Shown: piece after piece, positions 28,167-37,226 of the stretch
Layout of the letters: each line of letters starts with the position of its first letter
How positions within the stretch are numbered: position 1 is the first letter of the stretch
Origin: Thalassobium sp. R2A62
Lineage (GTDB): Bacteria; Pseudomonadota; Alphaproteobacteria; Rhodobacterales; Rhodobacteraceae
Assembly (NCBI RefSeq): GCF_000161835.1
Contig: NZ_GG697169.2
Span: 2,298,575-2,362,574 of the forward strand
Reading direction: 5' to 3'
Length of the DNA: 64,000 nt
The notes under the pieces: model-generated
Databases searched by the model: none
Told to the model about the DNA's origin: nothing
What the model saw: the letters and a program-made list of their open reading frames with translations, nothing else
Translations under genes and position numbers: made by a program

Positions 28167-29803
28167 GATTTCGTACCTTGAGTCTTTCTTGCAGATGCTT
28201 GCAGAGCTTCAAAAATTTGAAATTTTTGCGCATGGAGCTCTTTTGTGACGCCACCTGCTGGTGCGAAGCCCTCGCCAAGCGAAGACATTTTCTCCATGGC
28301 ATCCTCCAAATTTAGGAAACTTTCTGCTGCGACGGCTCCAAGCATCGCAGATCCCAACAGCACCGGCTCTGGTGATCCAGACTCTGCAAAAGGGATACCC
28401 GAAGCGTCACACAACAACTGCTTTACAATCGGGTTTTCTGCAGCTCCGCCGCTCATCACCACAAGATCAGGTTGAACGCCTTTTGCGGTTTGTGCCTCTA
28501 AAATTTGGCGCAGCCCATAACCCAATCCGGCAATGCCAGCGACGTAGAGTCCGATCAAAGCGTCCTCGCTGTGATCCATGTCCAATCCCGATATGATCGC
28601 TTTGGCACTTGGGTCTGCAAACGGAGCGCGATTGCCCAAGAATTCGGGAACCACAACCAAATCCTTGGCAAGATTTATCGCCTCAGACGGAACGGAGATT
28701 TGAAGAGCCGCCTTATCAACAAGATAGTCCAAGACATGTTTGCCTTCTTGGACGGCCCCGGCCTTTGCATCCGCATATGCAGGGTGAAATTTTACCAGTT
28801 GGGCAAGTGCTTCGCCTGCCGCAGATTGGCCACCTTCGATAAGCCAAAGCCCCGGCACCATTGCGGAATAATATGGCCCCCAAACCCCCCGCACAAAGGA
28901 TGGCTCGGGCGTTGATGACATCGTGCAGGCGGAAGTACCAAATACATATGCCATGCGCGATACTGTTGCATCATCAGATTCAGGTGCCCCAATAGTGCCA
29001 ACACCGCCAGCATGTGCGTCCAAGAGCCCCGCCCCTACCGGCAACCACGGCAAAAGCCCCAACTCGGAAGCGGCCTTGGGAGTTAGTCCGCCTCCGAGCG
29101 GTGTGCCTGCATCCACAATGGACGTTCCAATGCGCTCAAAGTTTTCGTCAACCAATTCATTTAAACCGATGGTCTCGAAATAGTTCGCATCCCATGCGTT
29201 TTCATGGGCGAGGTATGTCCATTTACAGGTCACAGTACAGACTGATCGGGAAGGATCGTCAGTCGCACGCCATGTCAAAAAATCAACTAGATCAAAGAAC
29301 CGCCCGGCCCCGTTGTAGGTTTCAGGAATCTGCTCCTTTAGCCAAAGCAGTTTTGGAGTTTCCATTTCCGGCGAAATTCTCCCGCCAACATAGTCTAGAA
29401 CGCGATGCCCGGTCGCATTGATCCGGTCAGCCTGATCAGCAGCACGATGATCCATCCAAACCATAACGTTTTGATCGTTCTTGCCTGTTTGACTGACCGA
29501 AAGCGGCTGGTCATCCTTATCCAAAACGACCAACGAACAGGTCGCATCAAACCCCAAACCCCAAATATCTGTTTGGGCAAAACCGGACGCCTTCAATGCT
29601 GATTTTACGCTTGCACAAACGCAATCCCAGATATTGTCACTGGATTGCTCAACCATGTCTCCAGGATATCGAAACACTTCTATGTCATGTGCTGCGCTCG
29701 CGATGAGGTTTCCCTCAATATCGAAAACGCCAGCGCGCGCGCTGCCGGTTCCGACATCAACTCCCACAAAGTATTTTTCTTTACCCTGAACCATTGCCTT
29801 CAT
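28163..29803 (-). CDS. FGGY-family carbohydrate kinase, probable D-ribulokinase
   Basis: This sugar kinase of about 546 residues has an N-terminal FGGY_N domain (FVGVDVGTGSARAGVFDIEG, MDHRAADQADRIN) and a C-terminal domain with VMSGGAAENPIVKQLLCD and the ATP-binding LLGSAMLGA. The DVGTGSARAGVFD form is that of the FGGY-type D-ribulokinases of about 540 residues. With the ribitol dehydrogenase-like gene directly upstream, the route ribitol to D-ribulose to D-ribulose 5-phosphate is complete. The start is uncertain among GTG 29809, ATG 29803 and ATG 29794; 29803 has the better spacing to a weak GAG element. It overlaps the HAD gene by 4 bases. Confidence 0.85.
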   Translation of the reverse strand: MKAMVQGKEKYFVGVDVGTGSARAGVFDIEGNLIASAAHDIEVFRYPGDMVEQSSDNIWDCVCASVKSALKASGFAQTDIWGLGFDATCSLVVLDKDDQPLSVSQTGKNDQNVMVWMDHRAADQADRINATGHRVLDYVGGRISPEMETPKLLWLKEQIPETYNGAGRFFDLVDFLTWRATDDPSRSVCTVTCKWTYLAHENAWDANYFETIGLNELVDENFERIGTSIVDAGTPLGGGLTPKAASELGLLPWLPVGAGLLDAHAGGVGTIGAPESDDATVSRMAYVFGTSACTMSSTPEPSFVRGVWGPYYSAMVPGLWLIEGGQSAAGEALAQLVKFHPAYADAKAGAVQEGKHVLDYLVDKAALQISVPSEAINLAKDLVVVPEFLGNRAPFADPSAKAIISGLDMDHSEDALIGLYVAGIAGLGYGLRQILEAQTAKGVQPDLVVMSGGAAENPIVKQLLCDASGIPFAESGSPEPVLLGSAMLGAVAAESFLNLEDAMEKMSSLGEGFAPAGGVTKELHAQKFQIFEALQASARKTQGTKS

Positions 29804-29843
29804 TTTCACTCATTGGAGGGCCGAACTCGACGGCTACGCTCGC

Positions 29844-30578
29844 TTAAAATTCGAGGCTATTTGGCATGAGAACCAGGTCGCGGATCGTGACGTTGCGAGG
29901 TCGGGTCAGCATGAAAAGAATGCAGTCCGCGACCTCTTTTGCTTCCATCAGGCTGCCGTTCGCGATCGCGTCTTCCATCTTTGCTTTTGGCCAATCATCT
30001 AGCAGCCCTGTGACAACCGGACCCGGCAAGATCGCTCCAACACGGATGCCATACTCTGCTACTTGGCGTCTGGCCGTGTGAGTGAAGGCCTGTATTGCGT
30101 GTTTGGAGGCCGTATAGATGGGCTCCCATACGACAGGGATCACGCCGGCAACGGAGCTGGTCATAATGATATCACCACTGCCTGCGTCCTTCATCACCGG
30201 TAAAACGGCATGAACTGTTCGAAATGCAGAGTTGATGTTGAGGTTAAGCATGCGATCCCATTCATCTGGATCGCCTTCAAGTAGCTTGCCGCCGATGTAG
30301 CTGCCTGCGTTGGCATGAAAGATGTCAATCTTCCCCAATTTCTCCAAAATGGTAGGCACCATCTTAGAGACGCTTTCATTGTCTAGCAGATCAGTCACTA
30401 TCGGAACCGCGTTGTCGCCGAGCTCCGTACAAAGCTGTGTCAGCTTGTCTTCCGCATAGTCGAGCAGTGCAACCTTTGCGCCTGCATCTAGCAAGCCCTT
30501 TGCCGTTTCCAAACCAATTCCAGATGCGGCACCGGTTATGACAGCTACTTTGCCCTCTAGACTTATTGATCTAATCAT
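29844..30578 (-). CDS. rbtD: Ribitol 2-dehydrogenase (SDR)
   Basis: This 244-residue classical SDR has [36 protein letters not shown], the catalytic Ser-Tyr-Lys set (TSSVAG, YTASKHA) and [18 protein letters not shown]. The last two stretches, together with [15 protein letters not shown] and the C-terminal [13 protein letters not shown], match enterobacterial ribitol dehydrogenase almost word for word, so ribitol (adonitol) oxidation to D-ribulose is the best assignment. AAGGA precedes GTG 30581/ATG 30578. The ABC importer genes lie upstream and the kinase lies downstream in the same operon. Confidence 0.85.
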   Translation of the reverse strand: MIRSISLEGKVAVITGAASGIGLETAKGLLDAGAKVALLDYAEDKLTQLCTELGDNAVPIVTDLLDNESVSKMVPTILEKLGKIDIFHANAGSYIGGKLLEGDPDEWDRMLNLNINSAFRTVHAVLPVMKDAGSGDIIMTSSVAGVIPVVWEPIYTASKHAIQAFTHTARRQVAEYGIRVGAILPGPVVTGLLDDWPKAKMEDAIANGSLMEAKEVADCILFMLTRPRNVTIRDLVLMPNSLEF

Positions 30579-30611
30579 CACTTTATTTTCCTTATGTGCC
30601 GAAGCCGCTGG

Positions 30612-31676
30612 TTAGTTGATACGTTGCTCATCATCGTTAAAGAGGTGGCATCGTTCCGGATCGAAACTTAGGAAAATGGTGTCTCCGCGGGTGAAGCTGC
30701 GCTCATCAACTGCGCGAACTGTGACTTGCCCAATCTCTGGCACATCGACGTAGAGAAACGCGTCACTGCCAAGCTGCTCTTCGACAGTCACAGTGCCTTG
30801 CCAATCTCCACTGTCATGCGAATAGGTGATGTGCTCAGGTCTAATCCCAAGCTGCATATTCGGTGTGAGTTGGTCTTGAACGACACCAGGAATGCTCTTG
30901 GACACCTTATTGGCCAAGAGCACTGCCCCGCTTTCTCCAGGCGAGGCCTTCACAAAATTCATTTTTGGCGACCCAATGAACCCAGCCACAAAGAGATTTT
31001 GGGGTCGGTCATAAAGACGAACTGGTGTGTCAAACTGCTCGACGCGGCCATCTCTTAGGACGACAATCCGTTCGGCCATTGTCATGGCTTCAACCTGATC
31101 ATGTGTGACGTAGATCATTGTCGCGTCTAGCGACGCGTGCAATTTGATAAGCTCGATGCGCATCTGGACACGCAGGGCCGCATCAAGGTTGGACAAAGGC
31201 TCGTCAAAAAGGAAAACTGCTGGTTCACGCACAATGGCGCGGCCGATAGCAACACGTTGTTGCTGTCCGCCTGAAAGCTCGCGCGGTTTCCGGTCTAGCA
31301 GTTTTTCAAGGCCAAGGATTTCTGACGTCTTTGCTACTTTCGCATCGATCTCTTCTTTTGGAAGGCCAGCGATCTTTAAGCCGAAGGCGACATTGTCGCG
31401 CACAGAGATGTGCGGGAAAAGCGCGTATGACTGGAACACCATTGCGATCTCTCGCTCAGAGGGCTGCACATCGGTTACGTCTCGACCGGCAATGCCCACG
31501 GTTCCCTCGCTCATGGTTTCAAGACCAGAGATCATCCGCAGAAGCGTCGATTTCCCGCAACCTGACGGTCCGACAAAAACAACGAATTCACCGTCTTTGA
31601 TATCAAGCGAGATATCTTTGATAACGTCGACCGAGCCAAAGCTCTTCTTGACGTTTTGGAGTTCTACTTGCCCCAT
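30612..31676 (-). CDS. Sugar/polyol ABC transporter ATP-binding protein (MalK/UgpC type)
   Basis: This 354-residue ATPase has the Walker A GPSGCGKSTLLR, Q-loop, signature LSGGQQQRVAIGRA, Walker B VFLFDEPLSNLDA and switch His (YVTHDQVEAMTMAERI), followed by the C-terminal TOBE regulatory domain (GIRPEHI). It energises import through the two permeases encoded just upstream. It sits between the MalG-type permease and the ribitol dehydrogenase gene. The substrate is inferred to be ribitol or a related pentitol from the catabolic genes. Confidence 0.93.
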   Translation of the reverse strand: MGQVELQNVKKSFGSVDVIKDISLDIKDGEFVVFVGPSGCGKSTLLRMISGLETMSEGTVGIAGRDVTDVQPSEREIAMVFQSYALFPHISVRDNVAFGLKIAGLPKEEIDAKVAKTSEILGLEKLLDRKPRELSGGQQQRVAIGRAIVREPAVFLFDEPLSNLDAALRVQMRIELIKLHASLDATMIYVTHDQVEAMTMAERIVVLRDGRVEQFDTPVRLYDRPQNLFVAGFIGSPKMNFVKASPGESGAVLLANKVSKSIPGVVQDQLTPNMQLGIRPEHITYSHDSGDWQGTVTVEEQLGSDAFLYVDVPEIGQVTVRAVDERSFTRGDTIFLSFDPERCHLFNDDEQRIN

Positions 31677-31722
31677 TTTTTGTTCCTTTTCTTAGTATCG
31701 TGTAAACAGTCGTTACACGTGG

Positions 31723-32541
31723 TTAGCCGTTCTTGACGGCGCCCATAGTGAGACCAGACACGATGTGTCGTTGCATGATGAGTGTGAAGATAATTGGTGG
31801 CAGCACTTGGATAACTGTCGCCGCAGAAACGAATTCCCAGTAGGTTCTCGAAAGTGTCGAGAAACCGGAGATTACGACAGGGAACGTCTTGGCGTCACTC
31901 GATGTGAGGAAGAGCGCGAGCAACAATTCGTTCCATGCAAAGATAAAGACAAACGTCGAAACCGTTGCGATACCGCTTTTGGTGAGCGGCAAGGCCACCT
32001 GCCAGAAGGTCTGAAACCAGGTGCAGCCCTCAATGCGAGCCGCCTCGATGATCTCCTTGGGAAGGTTACGGAAGAAAGACATCGCAACCCAAACCGCGAA
32101 TGGGAGATTAAACCCTGCGTAGACGATGATCAGTGCCGCATGGGTATCCAACATCCCCATCCCATTGAAGATCATGAACAAAGGGACAGCGGCAGCAATC
32201 GGTGGCATCATCCGTGTCGATAGAATCCAATCGGCCAGAAAGTTGTTGCCTTTAAATTGGAAGTTCACCAACCCGAAGGCACAGGGCAGCGCGAAGATCA
32301 TACAAAGAACCGTGGCTCCAAGTGTGATGATCACTGAGTTGAGTAGAAACGACCAATTCTCAGCTAACAGGGCTTTGAAGTTCTCCAAGTAGCTGAAATC
32401 AGGCCACCAGACAGGCGGGATCGAATAGATATCAACAGGTGTCTTGAACGCGCCCATGAACATCCAAAGGATGGGCAAAGTAAAAATTAGCATCACGAAG
32501 ATTGCGGCGGCATAAGAGCCAATGAGGTTTGACTTACGCAT
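31723..32541 (-). CDS. Sugar/polyol ABC transporter permease (MalG type)
   Basis: This 272-residue inner-membrane protein has six transmembrane segments and the EAA-loop signature EAARIEGCTWFQTFWQVALP, which contacts the ATPase. The N-terminal ILWMFMGAFKTPVDIY is typical of CUT1-family MalG-type permeases. AAGGAAAATGCAAA supplies the ribosome site within the end of the preceding permease gene, which it overlaps by 8 bases. Confidence 0.92.
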   Translation of the reverse strand: MRKSNLIGSYAAAIFVMLIFTLPILWMFMGAFKTPVDIYSIPPVWWPDFSYLENFKALLAENWSFLLNSVIITLGATVLCMIFALPCAFGLVNFQFKGNNFLADWILSTRMMPPIAAAVPLFMIFNGMGMLDTHAALIIVYAGFNLPFAVWVAMSFFRNLPKEIIEAARIEGCTWFQTFWQVALPLTKSGIATVSTFVFIFAWNELLLALFLTSSDAKTFPVVISGFSTLSRTYWEFVSAATVIQVLPPIIFTLIMQRHIVSGLTMGAVKNG

Positions 32542-33469
32542 TTTGCATTTTCCTTAGAAAGCCCACAGCAATCGTGGTGACGATGATGCTGATAACGAGG
32601 ATGACGACTGCAGCAGCCGATCCGTAACCGACGTTGAAGAACGCGAAATCCTGTCGGTACGTGAAGAACGTCAGCAGTTCGGTGCGATCACCTGGACCGC
32701 CTCGGGTCGTTATGTAGACAAGATCAAAGAGCTTGAGATTGTCGATGACGCGCAAGATGACCCCGATCAGGATAACGTCCCTGATGGCAGGCAATTCGAT
32801 CCAACGGGCAACATGCCACCAGCGTGCTTTTTCAAGCGAAGCCGCTTCGTAAAGAGATGTTGGAATCGATACCAAACCCGCCAGCATCAGCAGCATCATA
32901 AACGGGGTCCATTGCCACACGTTGATGAAAACGATGGTCCAAAGGGCCAAATTAGGGTTGCCAAACCAAGAGATGGGCTCAACGCCGACACCGGAAAGGA
33001 TGTAATTCAGAATGCCAAGTGTTGGATTCATAATGTAGCTGAAGATCAACGCCACGCAGAGCGGCGTAATCATCATCGGCAGGATCGACATTGACCGTAG
33101 AAAATATCCGACGCGTTGTTCTTTAAGCGACAAGAACACTTTGGCGCAAATGAAGGCCAAAACAACCTCCAGAATGATCGATGACGTTGTGAGCAGGAAG
33201 GTGTTTTTCAGTGCCGCAAGAAACACTTCGTCTGAGAACAATTGTTTGTAGTTGTCCCATCCAATGAAGAACTTCTTGTGCAACCGCGTCAGTTTTGCCT
33301 GATAAAAACTCAAGTAGACTGAGTAGATAAACGGGAAGATGCTCATAAACATCAGGTAGATGACGGCCGGGACGATGAAGGCGGCACGCACCTTACGTTC
33401 GTCCCTCGAGAGCGTGTTTTTTCTTGGTGGTTTTTTTGTAATTATTGCTGCGTCTGACACGTCTAACAT
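32534..33469 (-). CDS. Sugar/polyol ABC transporter permease (MalF type)
   Basis: This 311-residue protein has six main transmembrane segments and the EAA loop in LYEAASLEKARWWHVARWIELP. ATG 33469 (MLDVSDAAI) is preferred, as the 24 upstream in-frame codons are compositionally unlike a permease N-terminus; the ribosome site is weak. It is partner of the MalG-type permease, overlapping its start by 8 bases. About 290 bases with two strong hairpins separate it from the binding-protein gene. Confidence 0.9.
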   Translation of the reverse strand: MLDVSDAAIITKKPPRKNTLSRDERKVRAAFIVPAVIYLMFMSIFPFIYSVYLSFYQAKLTRLHKKFFIGWDNYKQLFSDEVFLAALKNTFLLTTSSIILEVVLAFICAKVFLSLKEQRVGYFLRSMSILPMMITPLCVALIFSYIMNPTLGILNYILSGVGVEPISWFGNPNLALWTIVFINVWQWTPFMMLLMLAGLVSIPTSLYEAASLEKARWWHVARWIELPAIRDVILIGVILRVIDNLKLFDLVYITTRGGPGDRTELLTFFTYRQDFAFFNVGYGSAAAVVILVISIIVTTIAVGFLRKMQNA

Positions 33470-33687
33470 CCACGAGATTTGAGGGTGAGATGCTCGGCTG
33501 TTCAAAGAGCATCCCGACGGTTTCGAGTGACCCAATGGCAATTCAAACGTCGGTGACGCGCCATCGAGCGGTTAATTTCTATGCGTATTTTTCTCACTAT
33601 GTTCGGCGCTTAACGAAGCGCGGAAACCAGTAGACGAGCCGTGGTCAATTGACCGCCGGTCGCTTTTGAGCTTTTGTGCACGGTGTT

Positions 33688-33756
33688 CCCAGCCTGCCCT
33701 ATCCTCTGAACGGAAGGCAGGCTGGGGGAGTGGTGCCCTGCAACTTGCAGGGCACC
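33688..33756 (-). terminator. Two tandem hairpins between binding-protein and permease genes
   Basis: GGTGCCCTGCAA/TTGCAGGGCACC (33732-33756, perfect 12-bp arms) and CCCAGCCTGCC/GGCAGGCTGGG (33688-33726, 11-bp arms) follow the binding-protein stop directly. No long U-run is evident, so they may attenuate transcription or protect the binding-protein mRNA from 3' decay. Either would give the usual excess of binding protein over permease. Confidence 0.65.
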
Positions 33757-33763
33757 CGTTCGC

Positions 33764-35119
33764 TTAACGCGCGATCAGACCTTCGGATTGAAGAATCTGT
33801 GTCACGTTTTCGTTCGCTTTATCGAGCGCTTCTTGAGCGCTGATTTCGCCAACGATGGCACGGTTCACTTCAAGACCAATCGCATCGATCACCTGGAATG
33901 TACCCGGGTGACGAGGACGAAGATCAGGCCAAGCAGCTTGGGCCGATTCATAAAGTGTTGGTGTCCAGAACTGCTCTGCATTCACCTGTTTATCTTGGAA
34001 CGCGGAGTGACGCGAAGGAGGTCCACCGGCCAGAACGAAATCTGTGTGCACCTCAGGTGAGGCAAACCACTTCATGAAGTCCCATGCTGCGTCTTTGTTG
34101 TTGGAATTTGCGTTGATACACATAATCCAACCGCCAACTGGAGGCACAGACGACTGACCTTCCGCATGTGGGAACATCGCAACGCCGAAATCATCCGTCA
34201 CCTTAGAGATGTCAGGATCAGTAAAGAGCGGTGTACGCACAGACCAGTTGTTGATCATCGCAACCTTGCCCTGTGTGAACGCGTTTGCACGTTCGTCCCA
34301 AGCAAAGCTTTCAACGCCAGGAGGACCGTATTGAGCGATTTCATTGAAGAACTCGACCATTTTTACAGCTTCAGGATTGTTTAGCGTTGGCGTTAGATCA
34401 GCATAAACATCGTCAGATCCGACGAAATTTGAAGCCCAAGGGCTGCCACCAGCAGAGTAGAGCCATTCGAAGTACTGCTGACCTGCAGCTGCACCACGCT
34501 GGAAGTTCATCGCCATGCCGCCTTCCAACTCAGGGAAGTCCGGGTTGTCTTTGAACAATTCAGCAGCTGCCAACATTTCTTCAAACGTCGTCGGTGCTTC
34601 GAGACCAGCCCGCTCAAAGAGATCCGTACGGTAGTGCAGCATATGCCAGTAGCCTGCAATGGGCAGACACTGACGCTCACCATCCCAGCTTGCCTGACCG
34701 GCAAAGCTTTCCATGTAATCGTCCCAAGCGATGATGCCATCATCGGTGTCAGCAATGCGCGACTCAACCGGGTCAATACAACCAGACTCAGCAAATTCGC
34801 CGACCCAGATTCCATCAATAAAGAGAACATCGTATGTGTCGTCCCCTTGGCTGCAGTTTAAAATCTGCTTTTCGTACAGACCACCATAGCCAAGCTCGTC
34901 TTGCGATACATTGGCACCTGTCAGGGCACCAAACTCGCTCGACATTTGAGCAAGAGGTCCAGTGTACGGGTCATTGATGACCTGAATCCGTAGATCTGTT
35001 CCAGTGTGATCCCCCAATTCAGCGGCCCAATCGACACTGTGGCCGTCCGCTAAAGCGCTCCCCGCCATGGCCGCACTGGCCATCGCAAACGCGCAGGTTG
35101 TTTTGAGTAGTTTCTTCAT
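33764..35119 (-). CDS. ABC transporter substrate-binding protein (family 1, sugar/polyol)
   Basis: This 451-residue periplasmic protein has a clear signal peptide (MKKLLKTTCAFAMASAAMAG, cleavage after ALA). The body is a family 1 extracellular solute-binding protein (LRIQVINDPYTGPLAQMSSEF; GVAMFPHAEG; FMKWFASPEVH). It captures the imported polyol. ATG 35119 is preceded by GGAGGAAATA, so the upstream in-frame extension is not used. It is the first transport gene after the LacI-type regulator, and its mRNA ends in two hairpins. Confidence 0.94.
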   Translation of the reverse strand: MKKLLKTTCAFAMASAAMAGSALADGHSVDWAAELGDHTGTDLRIQVINDPYTGPLAQMSSEFGALTGANVSQDELGYGGLYEKQILNCSQGDDTYDVLFIDGIWVGEFAESGCIDPVESRIADTDDGIIAWDDYMESFAGQASWDGERQCLPIAGYWHMLHYRTDLFERAGLEAPTTFEEMLAAAELFKDNPDFPELEGGMAMNFQRGAAAGQQYFEWLYSAGGSPWASNFVGSDDVYADLTPTLNNPEAVKMVEFFNEIAQYGPPGVESFAWDERANAFTQGKVAMINNWSVRTPLFTDPDISKVTDDFGVAMFPHAEGQSSVPPVGGWIMCINANSNNKDAAWDFMKWFASPEVHTDFVLAGGPPSRHSAFQDKQVNAEQFWTPTLYESAQAAWPDLRPRHPGTFQVIDAIGLEVNRAIVGEISAQEALDKANENVTQILQSEGLIAR

Positions 35120-35265
35120 TATTTCCTCCAAGTACTCTCTGTTACGGTTCTTCGAACCATTGCGAGTGTGAGACACACTCCTCCCGTTCGCTGTCGATGT
35201 ATCAACAACGTTCGAATCGAAATTTGTTTGATAGAAGTGCAGCTCTTCTGGCTGCTACATTCCCG

Positions 35266-36324
35266 TTACACGCGCCTGAGCGCGTTGGAATTCCAGGTTA
35301 TGTCTGTATCCCCCCAGTATTTTGTTTGCTCTTTAGGTTCCCTCGCAGAGTCCCGAACAATAAGTTCACTTTCAAAGACAGTATTAACAACCGCCCCGGT
35401 TTGACCGTTCATCCGACTCAACAGTTGCGTCCAAACAGCCTTGGCAATTTGATCAACCGGTTGGCGAACTCCTGTAAGTTTAGTACGTCGCGCGGACATC
35501 CAAGAATAATCATCGAAACCCACGACTGACATCTCGGAAGGCAGATCAATCTTGCGGTCCGCTAGAAAACGAAGGACCGAAAGTGTCGTCATATCCGTTG
35601 TGGCGCAGATCGCAGTTGGCGGTTCGTTGCTTTCAAACCACTCGCCCAGAATGCGCGCGCCATCTTCCGCATCCGCGCCAAGTTCAACAACACGAATGGA
35701 ACCGCCAAATTTTTCAACGGCCTTCTGAGCACCAGCCGCACGTTGGCGGATCGGGTGGATCGACAAATCCGATGCTGTCATCAAGATATTCCGATGACCC
35801 AAGCCAGCAAGATACTCTGCCGCCTGCTCTCCTGCACCAAAGTTGTTTATGGTCACCGTATCCGCGACATCGAAGTTTGCGATACGGTCCACTAGAACGC
35901 ACGGAGGCGTTTGACCCTCCACGAGGCACTTTGGCAGTTCGTCGGTACATGGAATGACAATCGCACCTGCTGGCTCCCAAGCCAGCAATGCGTTCAGCCG
36001 CCCCGCTTCAACTTCGACATCATCGTCAGAATTCCCAATAATGATTTCATAGCCGTCTTCGCGGGCGTGATGTTCGATTCTCGTAATGATGGAAGTAAAA
36101 AATGGGTCAGACAGGTCAGGAACAATTACGCAAACAACGCTGTTGCGCCCACTGCGTAAAAGTGACGCTGCTTTGTTGACAGTATAACCTAAGTCTTTGG
36201 CAACCTTCCGTACCTTCTCAGCCAGATCGGGGTTAACAGGCTTACGCCCGCTGAACACATTCGACACCGTAGCCGTAGATACGCCGGCTGCCTTCGCAAC
36301 CTCTTTGATAGAAATTCTCTTCAC
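35266..36324 (-). CDS. LacI-family transcriptional regulator of the pentitol operon
   Basis: This 352-residue protein has an N-terminal LacI helix-turn-helix and hinge (IKEVAKAAGVSTATVSNVFS) and a periplasmic-binding-protein-like effector domain (VCVIVPDLSDPFFTSII; VGFDDYSWMSARRTKLTGVRQP). It is probably a repressor released by ribitol, D-ribulose or a related sugar. It is first in the operon, 146 bases before the binding-protein gene, with two likely operators at 36347-36375 just upstream of its own start, suggesting autoregulation. Confidence 0.9.
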   Translation of the reverse strand: MKRISIKEVAKAAGVSTATVSNVFSGRKPVNPDLAEKVRKVAKDLGYTVNKAASLLRSGRNSVVCVIVPDLSDPFFTSIITRIEHHAREDGYEIIIGNSDDDVEVEAGRLNALLAWEPAGAIVIPCTDELPKCLVEGQTPPCVLVDRIANFDVADTVTINNFGAGEQAAEYLAGLGHRNILMTASDLSIHPIRQRAAGAQKAVEKFGGSIRVVELGADAEDGARILGEWFESNEPPTAICATTDMTTLSVLRFLADRKIDLPSEMSVVGFDDYSWMSARRTKLTGVRQPVDQIAKAVWTQLLSRMNGQTGAVVNTVFESELIVRDSAREPKEQTKYWGDTDITWNSNALRRV

Positions 36325-36346
36325 TTGTCCTCCCAGAAAAACGTAT

Positions 36347-36375
36347 GTTAAACGTTTTACAGTTAATCGTTTAAC
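36347..36375. promoter_or_regulatory. Two tandem LacI-type operators
   Basis: GTTAAACGTTTTAC (36347-36360) and GTTAATCGTTTAAC (36362-36375) both approximate the palindrome GTTAAACGTTTAAC with the central CG typical of LacI-family operators. They are 15 bases apart centre to centre and 23 bases upstream of the regulator start. Confidence 0.65.
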
Positions 36376-36539
36376 AGCACTTCAGAAGTCGAGTCAAGCT
36401 TGATCTTGATGGTTGTGAGTGTCGCATCAACCGAAGTTATCAACAATCACAAGTGCTTGCTAAACTATGACCGATAAAAGGTAAAATAACTGTCGCAAAC
36501 AACTGAAGGCATTAAAAAAACAAAGAGGTCAGCTACAAG

Positions 36540-36875
36540 ATGGTTAAAAACGGGAAGTACTATGTTGCACCGACTAATGACGGCAGCAATTTTAAACTAC
36601 TTTTCTCCCGTTTGGCAGCTGAGGGTGCCCAGCGACCAGTAGACTGCAACGGGGTTCCTGATGGCCCTTGGACCCCCGAACTCCTAACAGATGCAATCTG
36701 TGCCATTGATGCAAATCGATCAGGGGTCGAGATACGCACTGTGCAAGTCTGGTTTCAGGAGAATGACAATGGGATCAGCCCAGATAATATTCGCTGGCTT
36801 GCACGCATATTTGGTTGCAAGGATCCCGCAAGCGCCGCCGGTTTGGCTATCGGTGGATCGTTGGGCCAGATATGA
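36540..36875 (+). pseudogene. N-terminal fragment of a larger roseobacter protein (possibly RcgA family)
   Basis: This 111-residue frame contains DGSNFKLLFSRLAAEGAQRP, GPWTPELLTDAICAIDANRSG and VQVWFQENDNGISPDNIRW, then LARIFGCKDP. I associate this block with the N-terminal region of a longer protein family widespread in roseobacters, remembered as RcgA, which I cannot confirm here. After CKDP the sequence turns low-complexity and stops, so it seems truncated. The LF..LA and ISPDNIRWLARIFG parts look like a helix-turn-helix-type domain. Alternatively it is an independent small protein. Confidence 0.45.
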
Positions 36876-37132
36876 CAAATAGCGACTAAGTCCGCGACCT
36901 GATTGTTGAGCCCGTACGCAGCAAAAGTGTAGTTTGGAATTGTCTAATTTCGACGCTCTGAACGGCTGGTTTGGTGAAATCCGCTGCGCCGCCAAAAATG
37001 TTCCGCCGCAACTGCAAACGTATGCTGCGTCAGCAACATGGCTAAACGTCAAGGTCGGGAAAGTCCCGCAAAGCAGACATCTGGGCAGAATGTAGCGAAG
37101 GGCTGCTTCCCGCCATTTCCACCTCAGGCGGA

Positions 37133-37201
37133 GTGGCAGCTAGCTACGGTTCAGGGTATGCTCTGAAGGTCATGCGGGAGCATATGGAGCGGGTGTGGTG
37201 A
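37133..37201 (+). pseudogene. 3' fragment of a tyrosine integrase
   Basis: The frame reads VAASYGSGYALKVMREHMER and then VW-stop, corresponding to the last residues of the intact integrase at 24975-26273 (VAANYGSGYALEVMREH). The catalytic tyrosine is included. Nothing upstream is in frame. It lies 25 bases before the polymerase-like gene, so the ancestral order was probably integrase then polymerase-like gene. Confidence 0.75.
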
Positions 37202-37226
37202 AGGATATTTTCTGGATATTAAATAA

